DNA of 56,348 nucleotides from Acidobacteriota bacterium (GTDB lineage: Bacteria > Acidobacteriota > Terriglobia > UBA7540), in the NCBI GenBank assembly GCA_021828285.1, contig JAKASG010000012.1:1-56348 (forward strand), in the 5' to 3' direction. Of this stretch, positions 43,888-52,383 are shown in pieces (the first letter of the stretch is position 1; every line of letters starts with the position of its first letter). The notes under the pieces were generated by a model. It saw only the letters and a program-made list of their open reading frames with translations. It had not been told where the DNA came from and did not search any database. Made by a program: the position numbers and the translations under genes.

Positions 43888-44979
43888 CTAGAGAAGATCA
43901 AGGATCAGATGAGCGCCATCGAAAGCGGCGCGCGGCCGGGCGAGCGCCTTCGCTCGCTCGCGCAGACGCTTGAGGTCGTCAGGGTGCGCCAGCAATTGGT
44001 CAACGCGGTTTGCGAGCTCACTCGGATTCCGCACCCATACGCCCGCCTGCCATTTTTCAATCCACGCGGCCGTGCGTTCCTCATTTCCCGGAAGCGGATG
44101 AACGGCAAGCAAGGGCGAGCCACACGCCGCCGTCTCAAACAGAGTTGATCCCCCGGGCTTTCCGATGACGAGATCCGCGGCCGCCATCCACTCGTGCAAA
44201 TTTTCCACCCAGCCGAAAACAAGGGCTTGCGGCGGAGCGATTCCCCGCAGACGAGCTTCGAGAGCCTGATTGCGCCCGGCAACAAAAACGATTCGGCACG
44301 GCGTTCGGAGTCTCCAAAGCTCGCGAGCGAGCACCGTGGGGTTGCCGAAACCTGCGCCGCCGAACAGAACGAGAATCACGGGTCTCTCAGCCTCCAGTCC
44401 AAGATGGGCTCGAGCCGCGCGCTGGTCGGGAAGGTTTGCAAACGCCGGAGCAATCGGCTGGCCTGTGACTGCCACGTTATGGCTTGGCGCACCCGCGGCA
44501 ACCAATTCCGCAGCGAGATCCTCGTGGCTCGTCAAATAGAGATCGAACTCGGGCTGGATCCATGCGTGATTGAAGTCCATCAGCTCGACGCCGATGAGGC
44601 GAAAGTTCAGTGCGAGCCTGCGCTTGGCCATCGCCGCGAGCTCACCCACACCCACTTCCGTGGCGATCACTGCTTCGGGGCGCTCGCGGGCGAGGAAATC
44701 GAAGAGGCCGCGGCCGCCGAGCCGGTAAAGCCAGGCCGGTCCCGTCGAGTTCGACTGATGCTGGACGCCCTCGATCAATCGCCAGAGCGAGGGCCAGAAT
44801 CGCAGCGGAATCTCATACGAATTGTAATAGGCCCGGAACCACGGCGCGCATTCGGCGAGCGCGTCCACCCTCCGCAAGTCGAGACCGGGCTGGATAGACG
44901 TTAGCGCTTCCTCGAGTGCCTTCCCCGCGCGCAGGTGCGACGCGCCGTGAGCAATCGTGAGAATGATGATTTTCGCCAA
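43888..44979 (-). CDS. GT28-family glycosyltransferase, MGDG-synthase/MurG-like
   Basis: The protein has 363 residues. The N-terminus (ILTIAHGASHLRAGKALEEAL) matches the MGDG-synthase domain that binds the lipid acceptor. The C-terminal half has FGGAGFGNP, VFGWVENLHEWMAAADLVIGKPGGSTLFETAACGSP and NEERTAAWIE, the GT-B nucleotide-sugar site. It probably transfers a sugar to a lipid (diacylglycerol glycolipid). It is not MurG proper. It lies 42 bases downstream of the polysaccharide deacetylase gene on the same strand. Confidence 0.82.
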   Translation of the reverse strand: MAKIIILTIAHGASHLRAGKALEEALTSIQPGLDLRRVDALAECAPWFRAYYNSYEIPLRFWPSLWRLIEGVQHQSNSTGPAWLYRLGGRGLFDFLARERPEAVIATEVGVGELAAMAKRRLALNFRLIGVELMDFNHAWIQPEFDLYLTSHEDLAAELVAAGAPSHNVAVTGQPIAPAFANLPDQRAARAHLGLEAERPVILVLFGGAGFGNPTVLARELWRLRTPCRIVFVAGRNQALEARLRGIAPPQALVFGWVENLHEWMAAADLVIGKPGGSTLFETAACGSPLLAVHPLPGNEERTAAWIEKWQAGVWVRNPSELANRVDQLLAHPDDLKRLRERAKALARPRAAFDGAHLILDLL

Positions 44980-45021
44980 AGTGAATGTCTTGTACGAGGT
45001 GCGAGCTAAAAAGCCGAACCG

Positions 45022-45744
45022 TCAGCCGACGAATTCGTCCACAGTGGCGAATCCGAAGCCGGCCTTCTTTACGCCTTCGATGATCGCGGGCAACGCCCGA
45101 ACCGTGGTCGAAGCGTCAACCTGCTCTTGCGGCCGCGGCTCCCGGCCGTCGTGCAGCAGGATAACCGCGCCGTCTTCGATGCGGCGAAGGGCCGCGCGGG
45201 CGATTTCCTCGGGGGTCATCGGGTCGCGCCAATCGAAGCTCGCGTTTGACCACTGAACGCAACGAAGACCGCGCTCCCGAAGCGCGCCGAACAGTCCGAA
45301 CCAGCGGACTCCGTAAGGCGGTCGGAACACGCGTGGGCGCTCGCCCGTTGCGCGCTCGATCGCCGCCTGGGTCCTGTCAATTTCCCCTGCGACGAACGCC
45401 GGCTGTTTGAAATAGAGAAACGGATGCGTGAAGGTGTGATTGCCGATGGAGTGGCCTTCGGCGTGGACTCTCCTTACAATATCCGGAAAGCGTTCCACGT
45501 TTTTCCCGCAGGCAAAAAAGGTGGCTCGCGCGCCGCTCTCGCGCAGAATATCCAATATCTGCAACGTATAGGGCTGGGCAGGGCCGTCGTCGAAGGTCAG
45601 GGCGATTCGTTTTTTCCCTGCCGGTCCGCGCACGAGCGACGGGCCGAACACCTGCGACGTGGGCACAGAAGAGCCGTAAAAAATGATTCCGCCCGCTCCG
45701 GCGATTGGCACAAGCCCCGCCGCGACAAGCTCCATCCACGGCAT
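45022..45744 (-). CDS. polysaccharide deacetylase (NodB homology domain, CE4)
   Basis: The protein has 240 residues. An N-terminal hydrophobic segment (about 6-25) suggests a membrane anchor. The five CE4 motifs follow: ALTFDDGPA, HSIGNHTFTH, RPPYGVRWFG, a W-x-D region (SNASFDWRDP) and ILLHDG. The metal triad Asp-His-His is intact. It removes N- or O-acetyl groups from a polysaccharide such as peptidoglycan or an exopolymer. It is paired with the glycosyltransferase at 43888. Confidence 0.87.
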   Translation of the reverse strand: MPWMELVAAGLVPIAGAGGIIFYGSSVPTSQVFGPSLVRGPAGKKRIALTFDDGPAQPYTLQILDILRESGARATFFACGKNVERFPDIVRRVHAEGHSIGNHTFTHPFLYFKQPAFVAGEIDRTQAAIERATGERPRVFRPPYGVRWFGLFGALRERGLRCVQWSNASFDWRDPMTPEEIARAALRRIEDGAVILLHDGREPRPQEQVDASTTVRALPAIIEGVKKAGFGFATVDEFVG

Positions 45745-45882
45745 TACGCGTCAAAACCTCCCGTCCTTCGGCCGCGCTTCCCAATCGCTGACTTCTGACT
45801 CGTCATTGCGAAGCCGGCAGAACCATCATAGCACGCCCAGCCGTTCCGCCAATTTTTCGGATTGCCGGCCGACTTTGTTAAG

Positions 45883-45915
45883 TATAGTGTATGCATTTAA
45901 GTTAATTAAGACTAA
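45883..45915 (+). promoter_or_regulatory. -10 element and iron-box-like operator before the Nramp-like gene
   Basis: TATAGT (45883-45888) is followed by TTAAGTTAATTAAGACTAA (45897-45915), which matches 12 of 19 bases of the DtxR/IdeR iron-box consensus. The site covers the expected transcription start and abuts the ATG at 45918. There is no ribosome site. Confidence 0.4.
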
Positions 45916-45917
45916 CT

Positions 45918-47351
45918 ATGGATTCGAGCAACAAACGGTTCGAAGTCAACCCCATCGAGCGCGCCCATACCACGGCCGAGCCGGCTGCAGCATCCGCCGA
46001 GGCGAGCAAACTCACCGGACTCCTGACGCATGAAGACCTTGACAGAGCGCAGGACCGGCTGGAAGTGGCCCGAGCGCGGCAGTCCGGCGCGCAGGCTCCG
46101 CGATTCGCTTCCCTCCGCCTCCTCTGGCTGCTGGTGGGGCCGGGGCTCCTGGTTTTCCTCGCTGAAAATGACGCCCCGAGCATGCTCAGCTATGCGGCGT
46201 CCGGCGCGCGTTTCGGCATCGGATTCTTCATTCCCTTCGTCGTTCTCACCTTTGTCCTGGGATTCATCGTGCAGGAAATGACGGTGCGGCTCGGCGCGGT
46301 CACGCATCGCGGCCATGCCGAATTGATTTTCGATCGCTTCGGGCGATTTTGGGGATTCTTTGCTTTGGCCGACCTCGCTTTCGGTAATTTTCTGACCCTG
46401 GTGACGGAGTTCATCGGCGTGCGCGCGGGTCTGAGTTATTTCGGAATCACCCCAGTGGTCGCGGTCGGAAGCTCGCTGCTCATCGTGGTCGCGGCGATTG
46501 GGACGGGCCGCTATTGGACCTGGGAGCGCATTACCCTGGGACTCGCCATCTTCAACGGCCTTTTTGTTCCTGTCGCGTTGTTGGCTCATCCGCCGTGGCG
46601 CGACGTCGGACACGCTTTGCTCTTCTGGACGCCTCTGCCTCACGGCAACCCTTATGACATTCTCGTCCTCATCCTGGCGGTGATCGGCGCAACGGTTACA
46701 CCCTGGATGCTTTTTTTTCAGCAAAGCGCCGTCGTCGATAAGGGAATGCAACCGCGCGATATTCCCTCCGGGAGGGTGGATACGCTCCTCGGAACCGTGC
46801 TGGCGGCGATCTTTGCCATTGCCGTGATTCTTGCCACGGAGCCGCTTTTCAAGCACGGCATTAGCGCGGAAAATTATCAAGCGGCTCGGTTTGCCCAGTC
46901 GCTTGGGCCGTGGATTGGCCATGCAGGGGCGGCGTTGTTCGCACTCGGCATATTCGAAGCCGGCCTGGTCGCTGCCATCACGATTTCCACATCCTCGGCT
47001 TATGCCTTTGGCGAAGCGCTTCACACCGGACATAGTTTGAATCGCCCGCTGCGGGAAGCGTGGCCCTTCTATTCCGTCCTGGTGGGCTCGGCTTGCGTTG
47101 CTGCCGGGTTGGTTCTGATTCCTCATGCCCCGCTCGAATTCATCATTTTGACGGTCAACGTCATCGCGGTACTTGCAATGCCTCCCGCTCTGGTGTTCCT
47201 GCTGATGCTGGTCAACGACCGCGAGATCATGGGAGAATATGCGAATCGCAAGTGGGCGAACCTGGCCGGCGTTTCCGTCACTGTTTTGCTTGTCATTGCA
47301 GGTCTCGGCTTTGGCGTGGCAACCGTCTTCCCGCAGCTCCTCGGTCAATAG
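45918..47351 (+). CDS. Nramp-related divalent metal transporter with altered metal-site motifs
   Basis: The protein has 477 residues. A hydrophilic N-terminus of about 65 residues precedes eleven or so membrane segments in the Nramp arrangement. In TM1 the DPGN motif reads ENDAPS; in TM6 the A-x-MPH motif reads VTPW, so the metal-selective Met and the following His are absent. FFQQSAVVDKG follows TM6. It therefore is a member of a divergent Nramp branch and its substrate may be a metal other than Mn or Fe, possibly Mg. The putative iron-box-like operator argues for metal-dependent control. The gene after it encodes a small membrane protein. Confidence 0.85.
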   Translation: MDSSNKRFEVNPIERAHTTAEPAAASAEASKLTGLLTHEDLDRAQDRLEVARARQSGAQAPRFASLRLLWLLVGPGLLVFLAENDAPSMLSYAASGARFGIGFFIPFVVLTFVLGFIVQEMTVRLGAVTHRGHAELIFDRFGRFWGFFALADLAFGNFLTLVTEFIGVRAGLSYFGITPVVAVGSSLLIVVAAIGTGRYWTWERITLGLAIFNGLFVPVALLAHPPWRDVGHALLFWTPLPHGNPYDILVLILAVIGATVTPWMLFFQQSAVVDKGMQPRDIPSGRVDTLLGTVLAAIFAIAVILATEPLFKHGISAENYQAARFAQSLGPWIGHAGAALFALGIFEAGLVAAITISTSSAYAFGEALHTGHSLNRPLREAWPFYSVLVGSACVAAGLVLIPHAPLEFIILTVNVIAVLAMPPALVFLLMLVNDREIMGEYANRKWANLAGVSVTVLLVIAGLGFGVATVFPQLLGQ

Positions 47352-47411
47352 TCTCGAAGGCCGATTTCTTGCCGGCCCAGGAAGATCCGGATCAAGGTTG
47401 AAAGGGAAACC

Positions 47412-47684
47412 ATGGAATCAAAATCTTCGTCCCCAGGTCCTCGTAACCCGCATCCCGATGCAGGCGAGAATCCCTCGATAACGGCCACACCGGGCGGTGA
47501 GGCGCTCGCGCTGACCGTGCTCGAAGCCGATCAATTGGTCGCCGCCAAGCGGCGCACGAGATTCGGCAGGCGGCTCATAACGGGGAAGGAAAAGGCGCTT
47601 CTTTGGGGCTTACGCATTTACGTCGTCGCGATGCTGATCATCGTTCTATTCTCCGTGCTCGAGGCGCTCCACAGGGCGAACTGA
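47412..47684 (+). CDS. small single-pass membrane protein
   Basis: The protein has 90 residues. A polar N-terminus is followed by LVAAKRRTRFGRRL (basic) and one helix at about 63-83 (LRIYVVAMLIIVLFSVLEAL). AAGGGAAACC precedes the ATG. It lies 60 bases after the Nramp-like gene and may be co-transcribed. No family recognised. Confidence 0.6.
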   Translation: MESKSSSPGPRNPHPDAGENPSITATPGGEALALTVLEADQLVAAKRRTRFGRRLITGKEKALLWGLRIYVVAMLIIVLFSVLEALHRAN

Positions 47685-47790
47685 CTGCCACGAGATTCAA
47701 GGCTCGATCACTCCCGCAGCCGCCTCAATTCCCCCGATGTGCGCCGAAGCTTCCATAAAGTGCGGAGGATCGAAGCGGCAGAAAAAAATC

Positions 47791-47830
47791 AAGCGAGGCC
47801 GGGCGATTTTTAACCGCCCGAACCTCGCTT
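47791..47830 (-). terminator. intrinsic terminator of the BON-domain gene
   Basis: On the minus strand AAGCGAGG pairs with CCTCGCTT, and an inner GGGCG/CGCCC stem forms after a small bulge. The stem is followed by GATTTTTTTC, a good U-tract. Confidence 0.75.
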
Positions 47831-47856
47831 GTTCGCCTTCCGTTGCAAGGACCCAA

Positions 47857-48432
47857 TTAACTCGACTGAATTTTCAAATCATTCTTCACACTGAACACTC
47901 CCGGAACGCTATTCGCGCGAAGCGTGGCAATTTCCTTATCCATTTTCGAATTCACAACACCAACAAGGGTGACGTGCCCGTTGTCCACGATGATGTGAAT
48001 CGAGGGGTTCGCGCCCAATCCGTACTTCGAAAGCACTGGATTCCCGTAAATCGCGCGGTACATCGCAAAGCGAATTTGATCGTCGAAGTTGGAAAGCGGG
48101 AGCACCTGAATATGATTCGTCACTCCCTCCACGCCTTCGATTCGTTTCACTGCGGATTCCGCATCGGACTTGAGCACAGGATCCACAACTTGACCGAGCA
48201 ACTCGACACGATAGCCGTTCACCCGGTACTCGAGGTTGTCAAATACCGTGGCATACGGCAGCATGAGGAGTTGATGACGAACTTGACGGGAGAGCCATTC
48301 GGTCGAGTGCGCCTCACCGCGCCGTGCCAGATGGGCCTGAGAAGGGCGCTCGCCTGCAAAGCCAAGTGACGATCCGGCCAGGGCAAGCGCAAGAATCGTA
48401 GCTGTCAACATCGTTTTTTCGTGTCGCCTCAT
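47857..48432 (-). CDS. periplasmic protein with two BON domains (OsmY-like)
   Basis: The protein has 191 residues. A signal peptide (to about residue 27, SLGFAGE) precedes two BON domains: LEYRVNGYRVELLGQVVDPVLKSDAESAVKRIEGVEGV and IHIIVDNGHVTLVGVVNSKMDKEIAT...GVFSVKNDL. The G-V-V/T-x-x-L-x-G-x-V pattern is diagnostic. BON proteins bind membranes or act in envelope stress. GGAGG lies upstream of the ATG. It has its own terminator and an AT-rich upstream region with a dyad (48485-48503). Confidence 0.88.
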   Translation of the reverse strand: MRRHEKTMLTATILALALAGSSLGFAGERPSQAHLARRGEAHSTEWLSRQVRHQLLMLPYATVFDNLEYRVNGYRVELLGQVVDPVLKSDAESAVKRIEGVEGVTNHIQVLPLSNFDDQIRFAMYRAIYGNPVLSKYGLGANPSIHIIVDNGHVTLVGVVNSKMDKEIATLRANSVPGVFSVKNDLKIQSS

Positions 48433-48484
48433 CTCTTTTACCCTCCTAACCTGTTAGACGGATGGCGAAGCGCCAAGGTTGCAG

Positions 48485-48503
48485 GCAAATGTCATTTATT
48501 TGC
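48485..48503 (-). promoter_or_regulatory. dyad upstream of the BON-domain gene
   Basis: GCAAAT-7 bases-ATTTGC is a perfect 6-bp inverted repeat about 55 bases before the BON start. It could be an operator; no confident promoter hexamers were assigned. Confidence 0.3.
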
Positions 48504-48689
48504 AATCACTTAGAATCAATTTGCGCCAGCGGGGGATGAGCAGCCGTTGCGCGTCAAAGGCGTGGCGCCACTACGAGCCTTCCGGATCTTCCCCCCTGCC
48601 CAATCTCGCCTCGATCCGCAGGCAGCGCTCATCAACCCGGCGCAGATGGCCGGACACGCCTTTCTCGATAAATGATAGAATGCGGAAGC

Positions 48690-49220
48690 ATGAGGAAGCG
48701 CGCCCCTGCGCCTACAAGGGTCATTGGCATTGATCCAGGACTGAACATCACCGGCTATGGAATCGTCGAGCTTTCCGCCTCGGCGGCGAATCTCGTCGAG
48801 GCAGGCGTGATTCGTTTGCCGGCATCGAACGGCAATAACCTTGCGCTCCGGCTCGAATCGCTCTACGAAAACGTTTGGGAAGTCATCCGCGAATTTTCGC
48901 CCGAAGCGATGTGTTTGGAAGAGGTTTACAGTCACGTGGATTATCCGCGCACGGCGATTCTGATGGGCCACGCTCGGGGCGTCATCTGCCTCGCGGCGCG
49001 CAAGGCGCGCATCCCGGTGTTTCACCTTCCAGCCAAACGCGTCAAGCAATCCATCACCGGCAACGGAAACGCCTCAAAATTGCAAGTGCAGCGCGCGGTG
49101 CAGCAGCGATTTTCACTCGCCCGCTTGCCCGCCCCTCCCGACGTCGCGGATGCGCTTGCCGTGGCGCTGTGCTACCTTAAGACGGTGAAGGCCGCGTCGA
49201 ACGGTTTCGGCAACATCTAG
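48690..49220 (+). CDS. ruvC: Holliday junction resolvase RuvC
   Basis: The protein has 176 residues. Catalytic acids are visible: Asp in GIDPGLNITGYG, Glu in CLEEVYSH, and the C-terminal Asp pair in PDVADALAVALC. It cuts Holliday junctions with RuvAB. The ATG at 48690 is chosen; an ATG at 48672 in the same frame overlaps an extended -10 element (TGATAGAAT, 48674-48681), which would make the mRNA nearly leaderless. It is first of the ruvC-ruvA-ruvB series. Confidence 0.94.
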   Translation: MRKRAPAPTRVIGIDPGLNITGYGIVELSASAANLVEAGVIRLPASNGNNLALRLESLYENVWEVIREFSPEAMCLEEVYSHVDYPRTAILMGHARGVICLAARKARIPVFHLPAKRVKQSITGNGNASKLQVQRAVQQRFSLARLPAPPDVADALAVALCYLKTVKAASNGFGNI

Positions 49221-49266
49221 TCGCGAATCACAAATTGCTTCTGCCGGCTACAAACGGAGCAGGAAA

Positions 49267-49920
49267 TTGATCGCGGAAATCACGGGCGAAATTCTCTACG
49301 ACCGCATCGGACGGCAGTCCGTTCTGATGCGAGTGGATTCTTTCTGCTACGAAGTGCTGGTGCCTTCGGGAGTTGCCTCGCGGCTGCGGCAGGAGCAAAC
49401 CGGCGAGCGGGTGAATCCCCGGACACTTTTCACCATCGCCTATATTGACGGCGACATGCGTGGCGGGCGCTTGACGCCGCGACTGATCGGTTTCCTCGAT
49501 CCGCTCGACCGGGAGTTCTTTCAAGCTTTCGTTACGGTCCCGGGCGTCGGCTTTATGAAGGCGCTGCGATGCCTGGTCCGACCGCTCAACGAAATCTCGC
49601 TCGCTATCGAGAGCGGCGACACGCAGTTTCTGCAGGAGCTTCCGCACATCGGTGCGAAAACCGCCGAGCGCATCGTGACGGAGTTGCGCGGCAAGATGGC
49701 GAAGTTCGCCCTTGCCCGCAAGGATGAACCGCTTTCGCTCGAGCGCGAATCGCCTTCGGAGCTGAAGGCGGAATCGCTCGAAGTGCTTTTGCAGCTTGAA
49801 TATTCACGCGGTGAAGCGCTGCGGCTGGTCGAAGAAATTTTTTCGCAGCATAAGGGCGTCAAGACCGCGGAGGAATTCCTGCGCACAGTGTTTGAGCGGC
49901 TGCACCCGAAAACCGAATGA
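49267..49920 (+). CDS. ruvA: Holliday junction helicase subunit RuvA
   Basis: The protein has 217 residues in the three-domain order: OB fold (MIAEITGEILYDR), double helix-hairpin-helix (VPGVGFMKAL and LPHIGAKTAERIV), and a C-terminal domain III that contacts RuvB. The start is TTG with AGGA upstream. The stop overlaps the ruvB start by four bases. A TTG start is unusual for ruvA but the first residues match the family exactly. Confidence 0.94.
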   Translation: MIAEITGEILYDRIGRQSVLMRVDSFCYEVLVPSGVASRLRQEQTGERVNPRTLFTIAYIDGDMRGGRLTPRLIGFLDPLDREFFQAFVTVPGVGFMKALRCLVRPLNEISLAIESGDTQFLQELPHIGAKTAERIVTELRGKMAKFALARKDEPLSLERESPSELKAESLEVLLQLEYSRGEALRLVEEIFSQHKGVKTAEEFLRTVFERLHPKTE

Positions 49921-50993
49921 CCGCCGACTACAAACCGGAGCGGAACGCCGCGGGAGCGGCGCGCGTGCGCCTCGTTTCGCCCACGTCGCTATCAAACGAC
50001 GACGAGAATTTCCAGCAGGGTCTGCGCCCGCCGACGCTCGACGAGTACGTCGGGCAGAAGAAAGTGCGCGAGAAACTTTCAATCGCCCTCGAAGCGGCCA
50101 AAGGACGCAAGGAAGCGCTCGAACACACACTGCTTCACGGCCCGCCGGGACTCGGCAAAACGACCCTCGCTTACATCATCTCTCACGCCATGGGATCGAA
50201 GATCACGACTACCTCGGGACCGGCACTCGAGCGCACCGGTGACCTGATGGGCATCCTGACGAACCTCGGCGAAGGCGACATCCTCTTCATTGATGAAATC
50301 CATCGCCTGCCGGTGAATATCGAAGAATTTCTCTATCCCGCCATGGAAGATTTCAAGGTGGATTTCGTGGTGGATAAAGGGATGTTCGCGAAGACGATTC
50401 GCGTGCCGCTCAAGCGCTTTACGCTTGTGGGCGCAACGACGCGCGCCGGAACTCTTTCGGCGCCGTTGCGCAACCGCTTCGGGCTGTTCTTTCATCTCGA
50501 TTTTTATTCGCCGGAAGATCTGAGCCAAATCATCATGCGCTCGGCGCGGATTCTGAACACGGCCATCGAGCCCGAGGGCGGCGAGGAAATCTCCCGCCGT
50601 GCGCGCGGCACTCCGCGCGTCGCCAATCGCCTGTTGCGGCGAGTCCGCGACTATGCTGAAGTCAAAGCGCGAGGCCGGATTACACCGGCGATCGCCCGCC
50701 AGGCGCTCCAACTTGAAGGTGTGGACGACCAAGGACTCGACGATCTGGACCTGCGATTTCTTTCGACGATTATCAAGCTCTATGGCGGAGGGCCCGTCGG
50801 TGTGGAAGCGCTTGCGGCAACGCTCAATGAGGAAGTGGATACGCTCGTGGATATGGTCGAGCCTTATCTACTCCAGCTAGGTTTCATCAGCCGCACGCGT
50901 TCCGGCCGAACGGCCAACGCCCCGGCCTATCATCACCTTAAACTTGAAAAGCCGCGCAACGATTCGGCAACCTTGTTTGACGAACCGGCCTGA
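49917..50993 (+). CDS. ruvB: Holliday junction helicase motor RuvB
   Basis: The protein has 358 residues. RPPTLDEYVGQKKVREKL, Walker A HGPPGLGKTTLAY at about 74, Walker B FIDEIHRL, LVGATTRAGTLSAPLRNRF (sensor 1 and arginine finger region) and the C-terminal winged helix RTRSGRTANAPAYHHL are all present. It drives branch migration. It is followed by folK after 13 bases. Confidence 0.96.
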   Translation: MTADYKPERNAAGAARVRLVSPTSLSNDDENFQQGLRPPTLDEYVGQKKVREKLSIALEAAKGRKEALEHTLLHGPPGLGKTTLAYIISHAMGSKITTTSGPALERTGDLMGILTNLGEGDILFIDEIHRLPVNIEEFLYPAMEDFKVDFVVDKGMFAKTIRVPLKRFTLVGATTRAGTLSAPLRNRFGLFFHLDFYSPEDLSQIIMRSARILNTAIEPEGGEEISRRARGTPRVANRLLRRVRDYAEVKARGRITPAIARQALQLEGVDDQGLDDLDLRFLSTIIKLYGGGPVGVEALAATLNEEVDTLVDMVEPYLLQLGFISRTRSGRTANAPAYHHLKLEKPRNDSATLFDEPA

Positions 50994-51006
50994 GCGGAGG
51001 TCCCGC

Positions 51007-51621
51007 TTGAGCACAAGCAACGCAAAGCGAACCCTCAAAAGGCCTGCGCTTCGGCGGATTTACCTCTCGCTCGGATCCAATATGGGAAAGCGCCGGGCGA
51101 ACATCCGAGAAGCGCTTCGGCGGCTGCCGCGCGAACGAATCGCGCTGCGCCGAATCTCTTCCTTATACCGAACGGAGCCGGTGGAGTACCGCGAGCAGCG
51201 GTGGTTCGTGAATTGCGTTGTGGAGGCGGCGACAAAACTCGCGCCGGTCCCTTTGCTTCGTTCGCTCAAGCGAATCGAAAAACAGCTTGGCCGCGCGCCG
51301 GGAATTCCGAAAGGTCCGAGGCCGATTGACATTGACATTCTATTCTACGAAAATCGCGTGGTTCGGCAGCGCGCGCTTCGGATTCCGCACCCGCGCTTCG
51401 CCGACCGCCGCTTCGTGCTGATTCCTCTTGCGGAAATTGCGCCGGCGCTGTGCGACCCGGTGAGTGGGCTGACCCTCTCTCGGCTTATGCGGCGGACGAG
51501 CGACCGGAGCCGCGTGATAAAAATGGCAAATCACCCCTTGCGGATCGAGAGCCAGCGGAAAGCGGCCGTCGGCAAGCCTTCAGCCGCAAATCGCCCATCG
51601 GCCACGGAGAGGAAGGCGTGA
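51007..51621 (+). CDS. folK: 2-amino-4-hydroxy-6-hydroxymethyldihydropteridine pyrophosphokinase
   Basis: The protein has 204 residues. YLSLGSNMGKRRANI, FVNCVV, GPRPIDIDILFY (metal DxD) and PHPRFADRRFVLIPLAEIAP are the HPPK motifs. It makes the pterin pyrophosphate for folate synthesis. I chose the TTG at 51007, which has GGAGG six bases upstream (50996-51000). About 40 extra basic residues at the C-terminus are not in typical family members. It overlaps the deoxynucleoside kinase by four bases. Confidence 0.93.
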   Translation: MSTSNAKRTLKRPALRRIYLSLGSNMGKRRANIREALRRLPRERIALRRISSLYRTEPVEYREQRWFVNCVVEAATKLAPVPLLRSLKRIEKQLGRAPGIPKGPRPIDIDILFYENRVVRQRALRIPHPRFADRRFVLIPLAEIAPALCDPVSGLTLSRLMRRTSDRSRVIKMANHPLRIESQRKAAVGKPSAANRPSATERKA

Positions 51622-52304
51622 GCGGACTTCCCGATTACGAGCCTCCGCGGTTAATCGCCATCGAAGGCCCGATCCGCGTCGGAAAAACGACGCTCGCCGA
51701 TTTTCTCGCGGACCGCCTCCACGCCGAGCGCCTGCGCGACATTGAGAACAATCCTTTCCTCGGCGATTTTTATCAGGAAAAACCCGGCGCCGCTTTCGCC
51801 GCTCAGCTTTATTTTCTCGTTCACCGATTTCATCAATACCAGGCGCTCGATTTAGCCTCGACCGCTCGGCGCGTCGTTGTGAGCGATTACCTCTTCGATA
51901 AGGATAAAGTCTTCGCCAACCTGAACTTGAGCGACCTGGAACTCGCTCTTTACGACGAATATTTCGCGCTGCTCGCCGAGCAGGTTCCGATTCCCGATCT
52001 CGTGATATACTTGCAAGCGAAGCCCGAGACGCTTCGCAGGCGCATTGAGAAGAAGAATGTGCCCATCGAAAACGCGATTTCCGATGATTATCTCGAAAGC
52101 GTCGTCAAAGCCTACGAGCATTTCTTCTTCCACTATCATTCGAGCGATTTGCTGGTGATTGACACATCCGAAATCGATTTCGTCGGGCGCAGCGAAGACC
52201 TCGACGAGCTCTTGGCCCGATTGAAGCAGCCCGTCAAGGGCACGCAGTATTACCTGCCGCTCGGATCCCGCCGTGGCGCGACCGAGACGGAAGGCAATGG
52301 ATGA
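51618..52304 (+). CDS. deoxynucleoside kinase
   Basis: The protein has 228 residues. The P-loop is IAIEGPIRVGKTTLADFL, followed by VVSDYLFDKDKVFAN (the D-x-(S/Y) element of the family), DLVIYLQAKPETLRRRI and the LID. It resembles dGK/dAK-type kinases that phosphorylate deoxyadenosine or deoxyguanosine for salvage. The start is GTG overlapping folK; GAGAGGAAG is upstream. Its position between folK and panB is unusual but the reading is clear. Confidence 0.85.
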   Translation: MSGLPDYEPPRLIAIEGPIRVGKTTLADFLADRLHAERLRDIENNPFLGDFYQEKPGAAFAAQLYFLVHRFHQYQALDLASTARRVVVSDYLFDKDKVFANLNLSDLELALYDEYFALLAEQVPIPDLVIYLQAKPETLRRRIEKKNVPIENAISDDYLESVVKAYEHFFFHYHSSDLLVIDTSEIDFVGRSEDLDELLARLKQPVKGTQYYLPLGSRRGATETEGNG

Positions 52305-52383
52305 AAGCGCTTGCAGACAGAATGAACAATTCGCGCGAAACGGGTCAACTCTTACGACGATCCAGCGCAAACGGAGGAACGCC

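Noticed and set aside
45912..47348. Long open frame antisense to the Nramp-like gene
   Set aside because: It mirrors the transporter exactly, is rich in charged low-complexity residues and has no ribosome site.
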